In this document: positions 1 to 7,539 of the stretch, piece by piece | Position numbering within the stretch: position 1 is the stretch's first letter | Layout: the number at the start of each line of letters is the position of its first letter | Assembly: GCA_002417685.1 (NCBI GenBank) | Contig: DICP01000110.1 | Coordinates: 11,083 to 28,049 of the forward strand | Source of the DNA: Candidatus Mesolinea sp. UBA5823 | GTDB taxonomy: Bacteria; Chloroflexota; Anaerolineae; Anaerolineales; Anaerolineaceae | Direction: 5' to 3' | Length of the DNA: 16,967 nt | Made by a program: the position numbers and the translations under genes | The notes under the pieces: generated by a model | Seen by the model: only the letters and a program-made list of their open reading frames with translations | Database searches by the model: none | What the model was told of the DNA's origin: nothing

Positions 1-2
1 GC

Positions 3-2411
3 ATCAAACAAATGTGCGGCAATCCGGATGCAGTCTCCTCAGCCTATTCGCTGGCACGCTACCAGATCGCCGAGCGCTTAGGTGGAGAAACCGCTTATCA
101 GAACCTTAGTCACCGTGCCGGCCAGCGCGGGATTCGCTTAGCAAGTGATATGGTTCCCAATCACATGGGCATCGACTCAGATTGGGTTTATGAGCACCCA
201 GACTGGTTTATCGGTCAGAGTTACAGCCCATTTCCAAATTACACTTTCAACGGACCAGATCTCTCTCAAAACCCAGATATTAGCATTAACATCGAAGACC
301 ACTATTACACCCGAAGCGATGCTGCGGTTGTATTCAAGCGCTATGACCACCGCAATGGCGATACGCGCTTTATTTATCATGGAAATGACGGCACCAGTAT
401 GCCTTGGAATGATACAGCTCAACTCAATTACCTCAACCCAGAGGTACGCGAAGCCGTCATCCAGACCATTCTTTCAGTTGCACGCAAGTTCCCCATTATT
501 CGCTTCGATGCAGCCATGACGCTGACAAAAAAACATTATCAGCGTCTATGGTTCCCGCAGCCGGGCACTGGAGGCGACATTCCCTCGCGCGCTGAGCATG
601 CCATGACCAAAGAGGAATTTGACCGTGCTATGCCTAACGAATTTTGGCGCGAAGTGGTCGAACGGGTAGCTAAGGAGGTTCCGGATACGCTCCTCCTAGC
701 AGAAGCTTTCTGGCTGATGGAAGGCTTTTTTGTCCGCACCTTAGGCATGCATCGCGTGTATAACAGTGCGTTTATGAACATGCTGCGCAATGAGGAAAAC
801 GATAAGTACCGCCAGCTGATTAAAAACACATTGGTTTACGACCCGCAAATTCTCAAGCGCTATGTTAACTTTATGAATAACCCAGATGAAAAAACCGCGG
901 TAGAACAATTTGGCAAAGGCGATAAATACTTTGGTATTTGTACGGTGATGATTACGATGCCAGGGCTGCCGATGTTTGGGCATGGGCAAATCGAGGGTTA
1001 TGCCGAGAAATACGGCATGGAATATTACCGCCCCTATTGGGATGAAACCCCAGATTACTATCTCATACATCGGCACGAAACCGATGTCTTCCCTCTTGTT
1101 CACCGCCGGCGCATCTTTGCCAACGTGGATAACTTCAGGCTGTATGACTTCTATACGCCTTCAGGAAGTGTAGATGAGAACGTTTTTGCTTACAGTAATA
1201 ACGAGAGCGGTCAAGCAGCTTTAGTGGTTTACCATAACCGTTATGGTACCACCTCGGGTTGGATTAAAACCTCAGTGCCCTATCTGGTGAAAGGTTCTGA
1301 GAATGTCCATCTGGAGACAAGTGAATTAGCCGACGCACTCCAACTCGGCAGTGATTCCAACACTTTTGTGACTTTTAGAGACTACATCGAAAAACTCGAA
1401 TATATCCGCTCGGTGCAAGATATTCGCGAACATGGCATGTTCTTTGCCCTTGACGCTTATAAGCATCATGTGTTCATGGATTTTCGGCTTGTGAGCGGGC
1501 GGGAATATGAGGAACTAAACGCACACCTCAATGGCCGTGGTGTCTCCAATTTAGACGTCGCCAGACGGGAAATCGTGCTTGGACCGGTGTTGCAGCCACT
1601 TGGGCAAGTCATCAACCCCACTAACTTGAATAACTTGATTGAATTAGCGCAGGATAGGGAAAACCCAACCTCACTTGAAAGCTTACTCCGCGTTAATTTA
1701 GACCTGATACGCCAAGCTGGCTACGCTATGCAGGGCCAAGGGCTTGCGTCGGGCGGCGATATGGAAGCTGCAAGCAAACATCTCGAAAAATGCCTGCGGC
1801 AAATTCTTGACTTAGAAAACTTAGATAAAAAACTAGTACTTTCCGGCAAGAAGATTGCCCCCCTGCTAAGCAAAGCTTTGCAAGAAATCGATCCGCGGGC
1901 TAAGTTTGTACTGCTTATCTGGAATTTCCTTAGCAACTTAGCTGGTCCTGCTAATGAAGCAGAGAACACGCAAACCGCGCGACGCTTCTTAGATGAAGAA
2001 CCAACTTCGCAATTGGTTAAAGAAACTCTAAAGGGCTTAGGTTTTGGCGATTACGAAGCCTATAAAGCCTGCCAAGCTATTAAATGGATGTTGATTAACA
2101 CGAACTGGCTAACCGAAAAAGATTTGACCTCAAGCGAGCTTCTAGAGCAGTGGCTGCAAGATGAGCAATTCAAAGAATACCTGGAATTAAACGAATATAA
2201 CCAGGTATTTTGGTTCAATAAAGAGAAATTTGAGTCCATGCTTTGGTATATGCACATTGGCACGATTTTACGTTATGCATCTGATCCAAGCATTTCTTCG
2301 GTTGAACAAGTTGAAGCTATCTTGCGGGCAGAGCCAATTTTCGATGCACTGCAAAAAGCTTTTGCGCAATCCGAATTCCGGCTCGATCAACTCCAAGCAG
2401 CGCTGGATTAA
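3..2411 (+). CDS. GH13 alpha-amylase-family glycosidase, 5' end missing
   Basis: The reading frame is open to the left edge, so the ATG at 12 is internal and the true start lies outside the window. Numbering from that Met, the GH13 motifs appear in order: region I DMVPNH (46-51), region II IIRFDAA with the expected nucleophile Asp166, region III LLLAEAFW with the expected acid/base Glu231, and region IV around 287-294, which reads NNPDE. Enzymes of this clan act on alpha-glucosidic bonds by a retaining mechanism. Region IV is unusual because Pro291 stands where most members have the His of the NHD motif; Asp292 is kept. After the barrel (to about residue 350) about 450 residues follow that I cannot assign to a known domain. 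The visible part has no signal peptide, but the N-terminus is missing. The gene converges on a GH57 gene, which suggests alpha-glucan turnover. Family assignment is firm; substrate is unknown. Confidence 0.9.
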   Translation: MKQMCGNPDAVSSAYSLARYQIAERLGGETAYQNLSHRAGQRGIRLASDMVPNHMGIDSDWVYEHPDWFIGQSYSPFPNYTFNGPDLSQNPDISINIEDHYYTRSDAAVVFKRYDHRNGDTRFIYHGNDGTSMPWNDTAQLNYLNPEVREAVIQTILSVARKFPIIRFDAAMTLTKKHYQRLWFPQPGTGGDIPSRAEHAMTKEEFDRAMPNEFWREVVERVAKEVPDTLLLAEAFWLMEGFFVRTLGMHRVYNSAFMNMLRNEENDKYRQLIKNTLVYDPQILKRYVNFMNNPDEKTAVEQFGKGDKYFGICTVMITMPGLPMFGHGQIEGYAEKYGMEYYRPYWDETPDYYLIHRHETDVFPLVHRRRIFANVDNFRLYDFYTPSGSVDENVFAYSNNESGQAALVVYHNRYGTTSGWIKTSVPYLVKGSENVHLETSELADALQLGSDSNTFVTFRDYIEKLEYIRSVQDIREHGMFFALDAYKHHVFMDFRLVSGREYEELNAHLNGRGVSNLDVARREIVLGPVLQPLGQVINPTNLNNLIELAQDRENPTSLESLLRVNLDLIRQAGYAMQGQGLASGGDMEAASKHLEKCLRQILDLENLDKKLVLSGKKIAPLLSKALQEIDPRAKFVLLIWNFLSNLAGPANEAENTQTARRFLDEEPTSQLVKETLKGLGFGDYEAYKACQAIKWMLINTNWLTEKDLTSSELLEQWLQDEQFKEYLELNEYNQVFWFNKEKFESMLWYMHIGTILRYASDPSISSVEQVEAILRAEPIFDALQKAFAQSEFRLDQLQAALD

Positions 2412-3796
2412 GCCGCTTTCTCAGCCTGAGCGCGCATCATCGTCTGAGAGAAGACGGTATCGCCCCTCAGGCTTGTTTTTTCACTTTGCACGCGTTGGAG
2501 CAAATCGGTAACAACCGACCTAAGCTCGGCGCCCGTTGCGCGTTCGGTCAGGTAGACCGCTTTGGCAGCATAAGCGATATTGTTTTGTGGTTCCAAGCGG
2601 TAGAACTCGTCATGAAAAAATCCGCAAGAGGTGAACATTCGCTGCCGTTCATATTGCGCCGAGAGCAGATCTTGAACGGTATTCAATTCCATTGGCGAGA
2701 GCCTTCTCCCTGAAAGCTGGTAGCACAAATCTTGTAGTGTGCGCTTGCCCCAAAGTACCTCGATGTACCGATGCCGAAGCTCCCACGGTTCGGGAAAAAT
2801 TGGTGAAAGCGTTTGAATATAAAGTGTATCCAGCATTTCTGCGGTGTGGTCAAGGGCGTCCCTCAGGGCTGCCTTCCAAGTGGCGTTCGGTGTGCACCCA
2901 CAAGCTTGCTTCCAGCGATCTACACCATGCATACACGACCAGGAAGAATTTTCTACCAGCCGGGCTTTGGTTGTTACTTTATGCTCTTGCAGCCACTTAG
3001 CTGGATAAGTCCATTCGATATTCCTACGCGTTCCGGCACCATCCATCAGATAAGAAAGGAAATAATCTCTGAATGGTTGATGATGCCCATAAAGCTCACC
3101 ATCACTGGCAATCAGTATCAATTCATTGGGGTTGTCAGGGCGGGTGTGAAGAAGATTATCCAAAAAGAGGTCGCCATTGACCGTTGCGCTTGGATTAAAA
3201 CTAACTTGAGTACTCAATTCCTGGTCATAAGTGAATACGATAAATGGCTCCCGCCCATTAGGCAAGTCAATCAGAAAAGGACCTCGGCTCGTCTCTTCCG
3301 GAATTACTTGCCACGGGGCTAAAATTGTAAATTTAATGCCGCAATCTGAGAGAACGCATAGCGTTTCTAGGTCTACAGCAGTTTCGGGCAGCCATAGCCC
3401 GTCTGGTTTATGCCCAAAGCGGTAATAAAAATCTTCTATCCCCCAGCGCACTTGGGTGATTTTATCTTCAAGGGTGGCTAAAGGCATAATGAGATGGTTA
3501 TATCCCTGTGCCATCCCATTCCCAACCCCAAAACGATGGTAATTTTCCTGCTCCTGCTCGATGATCATATCGCTCACTTCAGGATCAAAGTCCGCTAACC
3601 AATTGAACAAAGTGGGGCCAACGTTGAAACTGAGTTTCTCAAAATTTCTCGCTTTAGCATTAGGCTGATAACACTCAAAAAGTATTCGCTCATTCCAGTT
3701 TCTGAATGGTTCTGCGCCAGTCTCGTCAGGGATATAGTTTGAAAAGGGGTCTTCTCGCGGGGGCTGATAAAAATGACCATGTATGCAAATCTTCAT
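2408..3796 (-). CDS. GH57 glycoside hydrolase with DUF3536-like C-terminus
   Basis: A 462-residue protein beginning MKICIHGHFYQPPRE, the first GH57 region with its HxHxxQPP-type start. NHLIMPLA (100-107) follows, then GLWLPETA with the likely nucleophile Glu138, then IASDGELYGHH with the likely acid/base Asp232. The two catalytic roles are inferred from alignment by eye to GH57 glucanotransferases. The second half (about 287-430, with SSWSCMHGVDRW and MFTSCGFFHDE) resembles the DUF3536 region that often accompanies this GH57 type, but the protein is shorter than many such fusions. GH57 members include alpha-amylases, 4-alpha-glucanotransferases and branching enzymes; which applies here cannot be told. 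No signal peptide, so probably cytoplasmic. It lies 9 bp downstream of the SDR gene on the same strand and is probably cotranscribed. Only weak purine-rich sequence precedes the start, so it may depend on coupling to the upstream gene. Confidence 0.9.
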   Translation of the reverse strand: MKICIHGHFYQPPREDPFSNYIPDETGAEPFRNWNERILFECYQPNAKARNFEKLSFNVGPTLFNWLADFDPEVSDMIIEQEQENYHRFGVGNGMAQGYNHLIMPLATLEDKITQVRWGIEDFYYRFGHKPDGLWLPETAVDLETLCVLSDCGIKFTILAPWQVIPEETSRGPFLIDLPNGREPFIVFTYDQELSTQVSFNPSATVNGDLFLDNLLHTRPDNPNELILIASDGELYGHHQPFRDYFLSYLMDGAGTRRNIEWTYPAKWLQEHKVTTKARLVENSSWSCMHGVDRWKQACGCTPNATWKAALRDALDHTAEMLDTLYIQTLSPIFPEPWELRHRYIEVLWGKRTLQDLCYQLSGRRLSPMELNTVQDLLSAQYERQRMFTSCGFFHDEFYRLEPQNNIAYAAKAVYLTERATGAELRSVVTDLLQRVQSEKTSLRGDTVFSQTMMRAQAEKAA

Positions 3797-3805
3797 AATT
3801 TTTCT

Positions 3806-4711
3806 TTAAATTCCTTTTGTCTGTGGAATTAAGTAATCAATGTTCTGATGGAATCTTGCAGGATTTATACCAAAAATGCGCGGAATAGAATCCAATGCAC
3901 AAATTTGATTTTCAATAAAATAATCCGTCCAATAAGCTGTGCGGGGAAAATCACGGTGCAAGCTACGTATCAAACGCAGCCAACGTTGCAATTGGTTTGT
4001 ATTCACAGCGAAAAAACTGCGTTTCTTTCGCAGTTTTTGAGCAATAATCTGTAGGATTTCTAGCAAAGTGAGATATTCAGGTCCACCGATTTCAATGATG
4101 CTGTTTTCAGTTGAAGGCATATCCAATGCCCACAACATACAGGTCACCAGGTCTCGTACCCATAAAGGCTGTAAGTTGACATTGCCATCGCCAAGTATTG
4201 GAACACGACCAGGAAAATAGCGGATCCAGCGAGCTAAATTTTCGGAAAAAACATCTCCTTTACCATAAACAATACTGCTGCGAATAATAGTATAAGGGAT
4301 GCCAGATTCTTTAATGATGTGCTCTGCAATTCCCTTGGCTTTCAACAGATCAAAAGCCGAGGCGCGATCTGCGCCCAAATGGCTCAAGTAGATAAATCTT
4401 TTTACACCAGCGACTTTTGCCGCATGGACAAAACTTTCGATTTCTCTAATTTCGATTTGTTGGAGGTCAATGTTCGCGGTGCTCTGATCGGCTAAGGAAA
4501 TGAAGTAAACCACATCAACATCCTGTAGCACAGCTTTCAGCCCCCGTTCATCCGAAAACGCGCAGATCGCAGCGTCAAACTGGACGCTTTTGGGAAGTTT
4601 TAACGTGGGTTCTTTAGGATGAATTAACAACCGAATGGGACGGTCACTTTCTAAGCACTGATTGAGCAATTCCATTCCTATGAAGCCGGTACTACCAGTG
4701 ATCAGAATCAT
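3806..4711 (-). CDS. Atypical SDR / NAD(P)-binding epimerase-like protein
   Basis: A 301-residue protein with an N-terminal Rossmann nucleotide-binding loop GSTGFIG (residues 6-12) and a second SDR landmark, FIYLSHLGAD (106-115). Where classical SDR enzymes have the catalytic YxxxK pair, this sequence reads FDLLK (120-124): Lys is kept but Tyr is Phe, as in atypical SDR groups such as the NmrA-like and NDUFA9-like families. It may therefore bind NAD(P) without classical oxidoreductase or epimerase chemistry. I chose the start at 4711 because MILITGSTGFIG is the usual N-terminus of the family and because a strong promoter motif ends just before it; a Met three codons upstream (4720) overlaps the -10 box, and an upstream ATG at 4768 would add an unconserved tail. 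It is probably cotranscribed with the GH57 gene and diverges from the gene at 4801. Substrate unknown. Confidence 0.85.
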   Translation of the reverse strand: MILITGSTGFIGMELLNQCLESDRPIRLLIHPKEPTLKLPKSVQFDAAICAFSDERGLKAVLQDVDVVYFISLADQSTANIDLQQIEIREIESFVHAAKVAGVKRFIYLSHLGADRASAFDLLKAKGIAEHIIKESGIPYTIIRSSIVYGKGDVFSENLARWIRYFPGRVPILGDGNVNLQPLWVRDLVTCMLWALDMPSTENSIIEIGGPEYLTLLEILQIIAQKLRKKRSFFAVNTNQLQRWLRLIRSLHRDFPRTAYWTDYFIENQICALDSIPRIFGINPARFHQNIDYLIPQTKGI

Positions 4712-4718
4712 CCGCGAC

Positions 4719-4727
4719 ATTATAGCA
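4719..4727 (-). promoter_or_regulatory. Extended -10 promoter of the SDR gene
   Basis: Read on the minus strand this is TGCTATAAT, an exact extended -10 (TGn + TATAAT). No good -35 is seen, which is common for extended -10 promoters. The expected transcription start, about seven bases past the box, falls at 4712-4711, that is on the ATG chosen for the SDR gene. This predicts a leaderless mRNA. Motif is directly seen; activity is inferred. Confidence 0.55.
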
Positions 4728-4800
4728 TAATAATATGACGATTTATGGCATATATCTTGCATCATCATAGCTGAATTTGCAATTAACCATAGGAAAAGCC

Positions 4801-6075
4801 ATGAACAAACGACTGGGATTTCACTACTTTCAAGATGTCAACCACTACCAGGTCCGGGATCTCAATCTTTGGTTGCCAGAGCTACAAGCGCTTAATGCCG
4901 GCTGGCTTGTCGTAAAAAGCTCAACCACCCAGGCAATACCAGAAGAATTTATTACTGGTTTAGTTCAGGGAGGTATTAAACCAATCATTGACTTTGACGT
5001 GCGGATCAATGACAATACCAAACCTGATGACTTGTCGGTGCTGCTTTCAGCCTATGCGCGTTGGGGCGTTAAATATGTAGTTTTCTTTAAAAGCCCTAAT
5101 GTAAAGTCATCGTGGATGGAAGGTACCTGGTCTCAGGGAGACCTTGTTGAACGGTTTTTAGATCGGTACTTGCCATTTGTGCGCATTGCAGAGCAAAACG
5201 ACCTTATTCCGGTCTTCCCTCCTTTACAGCCAGGCGGTGATTATTGGGATCTTTCCTTCCTGAAAAAGGTTTTGCAATTAGTTCAACAGCGTCGCTCGCT
5301 TGACTTTACTGCCAATTTACATATGGCTGTCAGTGGCCAAACCTTTTCTAAATCTCTTACATGGGGCAAGGGCGCAACAGCGAAGTGGAAAGCCCCGCGC
5401 CCATACAGCAAAACCGAAATTGGCGAGCAGGATCATCAGGGAATCAATACTTGGGAATGGTACCGAGACCTTATAAAGTCAACACTTAACATCACGCCTA
5501 AAATGTTCTTATTTTGGTTTGGAGCAGCTAGCATCGAAAAAAACCAATTGGACCCTGCGCTTAACTTTGAAGATTTGGTAACGTTGGCAAACTCTGACCC
5601 TGCCGGTGCAGAAAAGGAAAATAGCTTACCCGAGGAGATTATAGGTTGCCTGCTTTGGCTGCTTAGCTCAAATGAGGCTGATTCACTGGAAAAAGCGGCG
5701 TGGTTTGATGAACAAGGCAATCCAAAACAAGAGACGGTTAGTCTTTATAAAAAACAAATCAAAGAAACTTCAAAGAAAAATGAGGAATACCCTGTCGCAG
5801 ATCGCGTCGCACAGTGGTTGTATCCAATCGACCATTATTTGCTATTACCCTCCTATGACTGGGGAATCCCTGAGAATATATTAGACCGCGTCCGTCCAAT
5901 TATCCGCGAGGCTCGGCCAACGATTGGTTTCTCGCTGATTGAAGCAATGAACGCGCGTAAAGTTACCATATGGAACGAAGATTCAGCTTTTAGCGAGCAT
6001 GACCTCCAAATGCTCCGAGAAGCTGGATGCCAAGTAGATGAGAAAGTTGTTAATAGCATCAGGATTACTGCCTGA
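4801..6075 (+). CDS. Uncharacterised TIM-barrel-like (glycosidase-related) protein
   Basis: A 424-residue protein I do not recognise by name. The start at 4801 has a good ribosome binding site (AGGAAA, about 5 bases upstream); an in-frame TTG at 4777 lacks one. Residues 1-325 show the alternating strand/helix rhythm of a TIM barrel: strand-like segments GWLVVKS (34-40), KPIIDFDV (60-67), KYVVFFKSPN (91-100), LIPVFPPLQPGGDYWD (135-150), ANLHMAVSG (171-179) and MFLFWFGAAS (235-244), rich in aromatic residues as in glycosidases. Residues 335-424 look like a separate small alpha/beta domain. I cannot point to a certain catalytic pair. There is no signal peptide or membrane helix. The gene is 21 bp upstream of ftsZ in the same direction, so the two are probably cotranscribed; a link to envelope or division is inference only. 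It diverges from the SDR gene. Confidence 0.75.
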   Translation: MNKRLGFHYFQDVNHYQVRDLNLWLPELQALNAGWLVVKSSTTQAIPEEFITGLVQGGIKPIIDFDVRINDNTKPDDLSVLLSAYARWGVKYVVFFKSPNVKSSWMEGTWSQGDLVERFLDRYLPFVRIAEQNDLIPVFPPLQPGGDYWDLSFLKKVLQLVQQRRSLDFTANLHMAVSGQTFSKSLTWGKGATAKWKAPRPYSKTEIGEQDHQGINTWEWYRDLIKSTLNITPKMFLFWFGAASIEKNQLDPALNFEDLVTLANSDPAGAEKENSLPEEIIGCLLWLLSSNEADSLEKAAWFDEQGNPKQETVSLYKKQIKETSKKNEEYPVADRVAQWLYPIDHYLLLPSYDWGIPENILDRVRPIIREARPTIGFSLIEAMNARKVTIWNEDSAFSEHDLQMLREAGCQVDEKVVNSIRITA

Positions 6076-6096
6076 TAATATACCCGAGGTGAAAAA

Positions 6097-7296
6097 ATGA
6101 GCACAAATCCTTCTTATTCTTCAAGAACCCCGATCTCTAGTCCGCAACCCAAAATTGTAGTCATGGGCTTAGGTGGCGGTGGTTGTAATGCAATCAACCG
6201 CATGATTGAGAGCGGAATGCAAGGGGTAACCTTTGTCGCTTGTAATACCGACGCACAGGTGCTGAGAACTAATCTAGCACCTAACAAGATCCAATTGGGC
6301 CCCAAAGCTACACGCGGCTTGGGAGCAGGCGGCATTCCTGAAATTGGTGAAGCAGCTGCAGAAGAAAGTTACCGCGATCTCGCTGCAGTTATGGACGGCG
6401 CTGAAATGGTCTTCCTCACGGCAGGGATGGGAGGGGGTACAGGTACAGGTGCTATCCCGATCGCCGCCAAGGTGGCTAAAGCAGTAGGCGCAGTTACGAT
6501 CGCCATCGTTACGAAACCCTTCTCCTTCGAGTTGGGGAAACGGCAAAAAAATTGTGAGCTTGGTTTGCAAAAGCTGCGCCAGTTTGCAGATACGCTCATC
6601 GCAATCCCCAACGATAAGCTGATTCAGGTAGCCCCGCGTGATTTGCCGCTGGAAATGGCGTTTACCTTGGCTGACGATGTGCTGCGTCAGGGCGTACAGG
6701 GCATCTCTGAGCTCATAACAGAAACTGGTCTTATTAACGTTGATTTTTCGCATATCAAGAGCGTTATGCAGCGTGGCGGTGGCTCTCTTATGGCTATCGG
6801 CACGGGCAGCGGCCCAGACCGGGTCAAACAAGCCATTGAAAAAGCGTTACACCATCCCTTGCTCGATGAAATTGATCTCTATTCCGCTACGAATATGATC
6901 GCGAATTTCACCGGCAGTGCAAACCTTTCCTTCCGCGACGTTACCGATGCTTTACAAATTCTCCAAGAAGCCTCCGGATATCATGCGGATATTATTCCCG
7001 GCGTCATCACCGACCCGCGCATGGAGGACCGCGTACAACTCATTCTGATCGTGACTGGAATCGGCAATAAGCCGGGAGAGATGAGGGAAAATAAATCGCA
7101 TGATGTCCCTTTTGAACAAAAGACGGTCTCAGATAACGCCGCTGAATGGAACACAGAGAAAAACAAATCTGACAAAAGCACAAAGTTTCAAGATTTCAAC
7201 GAGATTAGCCAGGAGGATTATCTAACCAAGGTGGAGCCGGAAAACAATTTAGATGTGCCCGCTTTTCTCAGGCGGCGTTCATATCAATCAAGATGA
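6097..7296 (+). CDS. ftsZ: Cell division protein FtsZ (divergent T3 and T7 loops)
   Basis: A 399-residue tubulin-like GTPase that would polymerise at mid-cell to form the division ring. Visible landmarks: GLGGGGCNA (24-32), the tubulin signature GGGTGTG (112-118), VTKPFSFELGKR (138-149), IPNDK (170-174), DDVLRQGVQGISELI (193-207) and a canonical C-terminal peptide DVPAFLRRR (386-394) after an acidic/polar linker (about 325-385). A ribosome binding site GAGGTG precedes the ATG. Two loops depart from the norm. The T3 loop reads GAGGIP (77-82) instead of GAGANP. The T7 loop reads NVDFSHIKSVM (214-224), so the first catalytic Asp (216) is present but the second (Asp212 in E. coli) is His219. The N-terminal extension of about 17 residues is ordinary. 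It lies within a four-gene run and not in a classic dcw cluster. The assignment is firm; its GTPase rate is uncertain, and it could be one of two FtsZ copies in the genome. Confidence 0.95.
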   Translation: MSTNPSYSSRTPISSPQPKIVVMGLGGGGCNAINRMIESGMQGVTFVACNTDAQVLRTNLAPNKIQLGPKATRGLGAGGIPEIGEAAAEESYRDLAAVMDGAEMVFLTAGMGGGTGTGAIPIAAKVAKAVGAVTIAIVTKPFSFELGKRQKNCELGLQKLRQFADTLIAIPNDKLIQVAPRDLPLEMAFTLADDVLRQGVQGISELITETGLINVDFSHIKSVMQRGGGSLMAIGTGSGPDRVKQAIEKALHHPLLDEIDLYSATNMIANFTGSANLSFRDVTDALQILQEASGYHADIIPGVITDPRMEDRVQLILIVTGIGNKPGEMRENKSHDVPFEQKTVSDNAAEWNTEKNKSDKSTKFQDFNEISQEDYLTKVEPENNLDVPAFLRRRSYQSR

Positions 7297-7312
7297 ATCA
7301 AAGGGTAAAGTC

Positions 7313-7531
7313 ATGGATTCCGCAGCAATAAAAAAGGTTTGCCAAAGTGTTTACGCTCGTGTTCCCGCACTTCAAGGAGTCAAACCTAAGGTTAGTGCCC
7401 AAGGAAGTAGATATTTATTGATTTTTACAAAAACCGATAAACTTCCAACAGGGAAAGCTTTGGAACAGACAGTACGGGTGGTCGCGGATGAGGAAGGGAA
7501 CATTATAAAAATGTCTTCTTCCAGAGGATAG
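7313..7531 (+). CDS. Small conserved-looking protein, unknown function (72 aa)
   Basis: A 72-residue lysine-rich protein with no membrane helix or signal peptide, predicted as a compact alpha/beta fold: an N-terminal helix (about 3-15), then alternating strand-like stretches SRYLLIFTKT (32-41) and VRVVADEEGNIIKMSSS (54-70). I chose the ATG at 7313 because AGGG lies about 9 bases upstream and because the alternative GTG at 7253 would overlap the end of ftsZ. It sits 16 bp after ftsZ and 8 bp before the next gene, so it is almost certainly in the same transcript. I do not recognise the family. A role with FtsZ is suggested only by position. Confidence 0.7.
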   Translation: MDSAAIKKVCQSVYARVPALQGVKPKVSAQGSRYLLIFTKTDKLPTGKALEQTVRVVADEEGNIIKMSSSRG

Positions 7532-7539
7532 AAAGCCGA

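Noticed and set aside
2486..3425. Plus-strand open frames across the GH57 gene
   Set aside because: They are shadows of the strongly conserved minus-strand GH57 coding sequence and show no recognisable protein features.
7253..7312. Upstream GTG start for the 72-aa gene, overlapping the end of ftsZ
   Set aside because: It would give an N-terminal tail with no ribosome binding site and overlap ftsZ by 44 bases; the ATG at 7313 has AGGG upstream and fits operon spacing.
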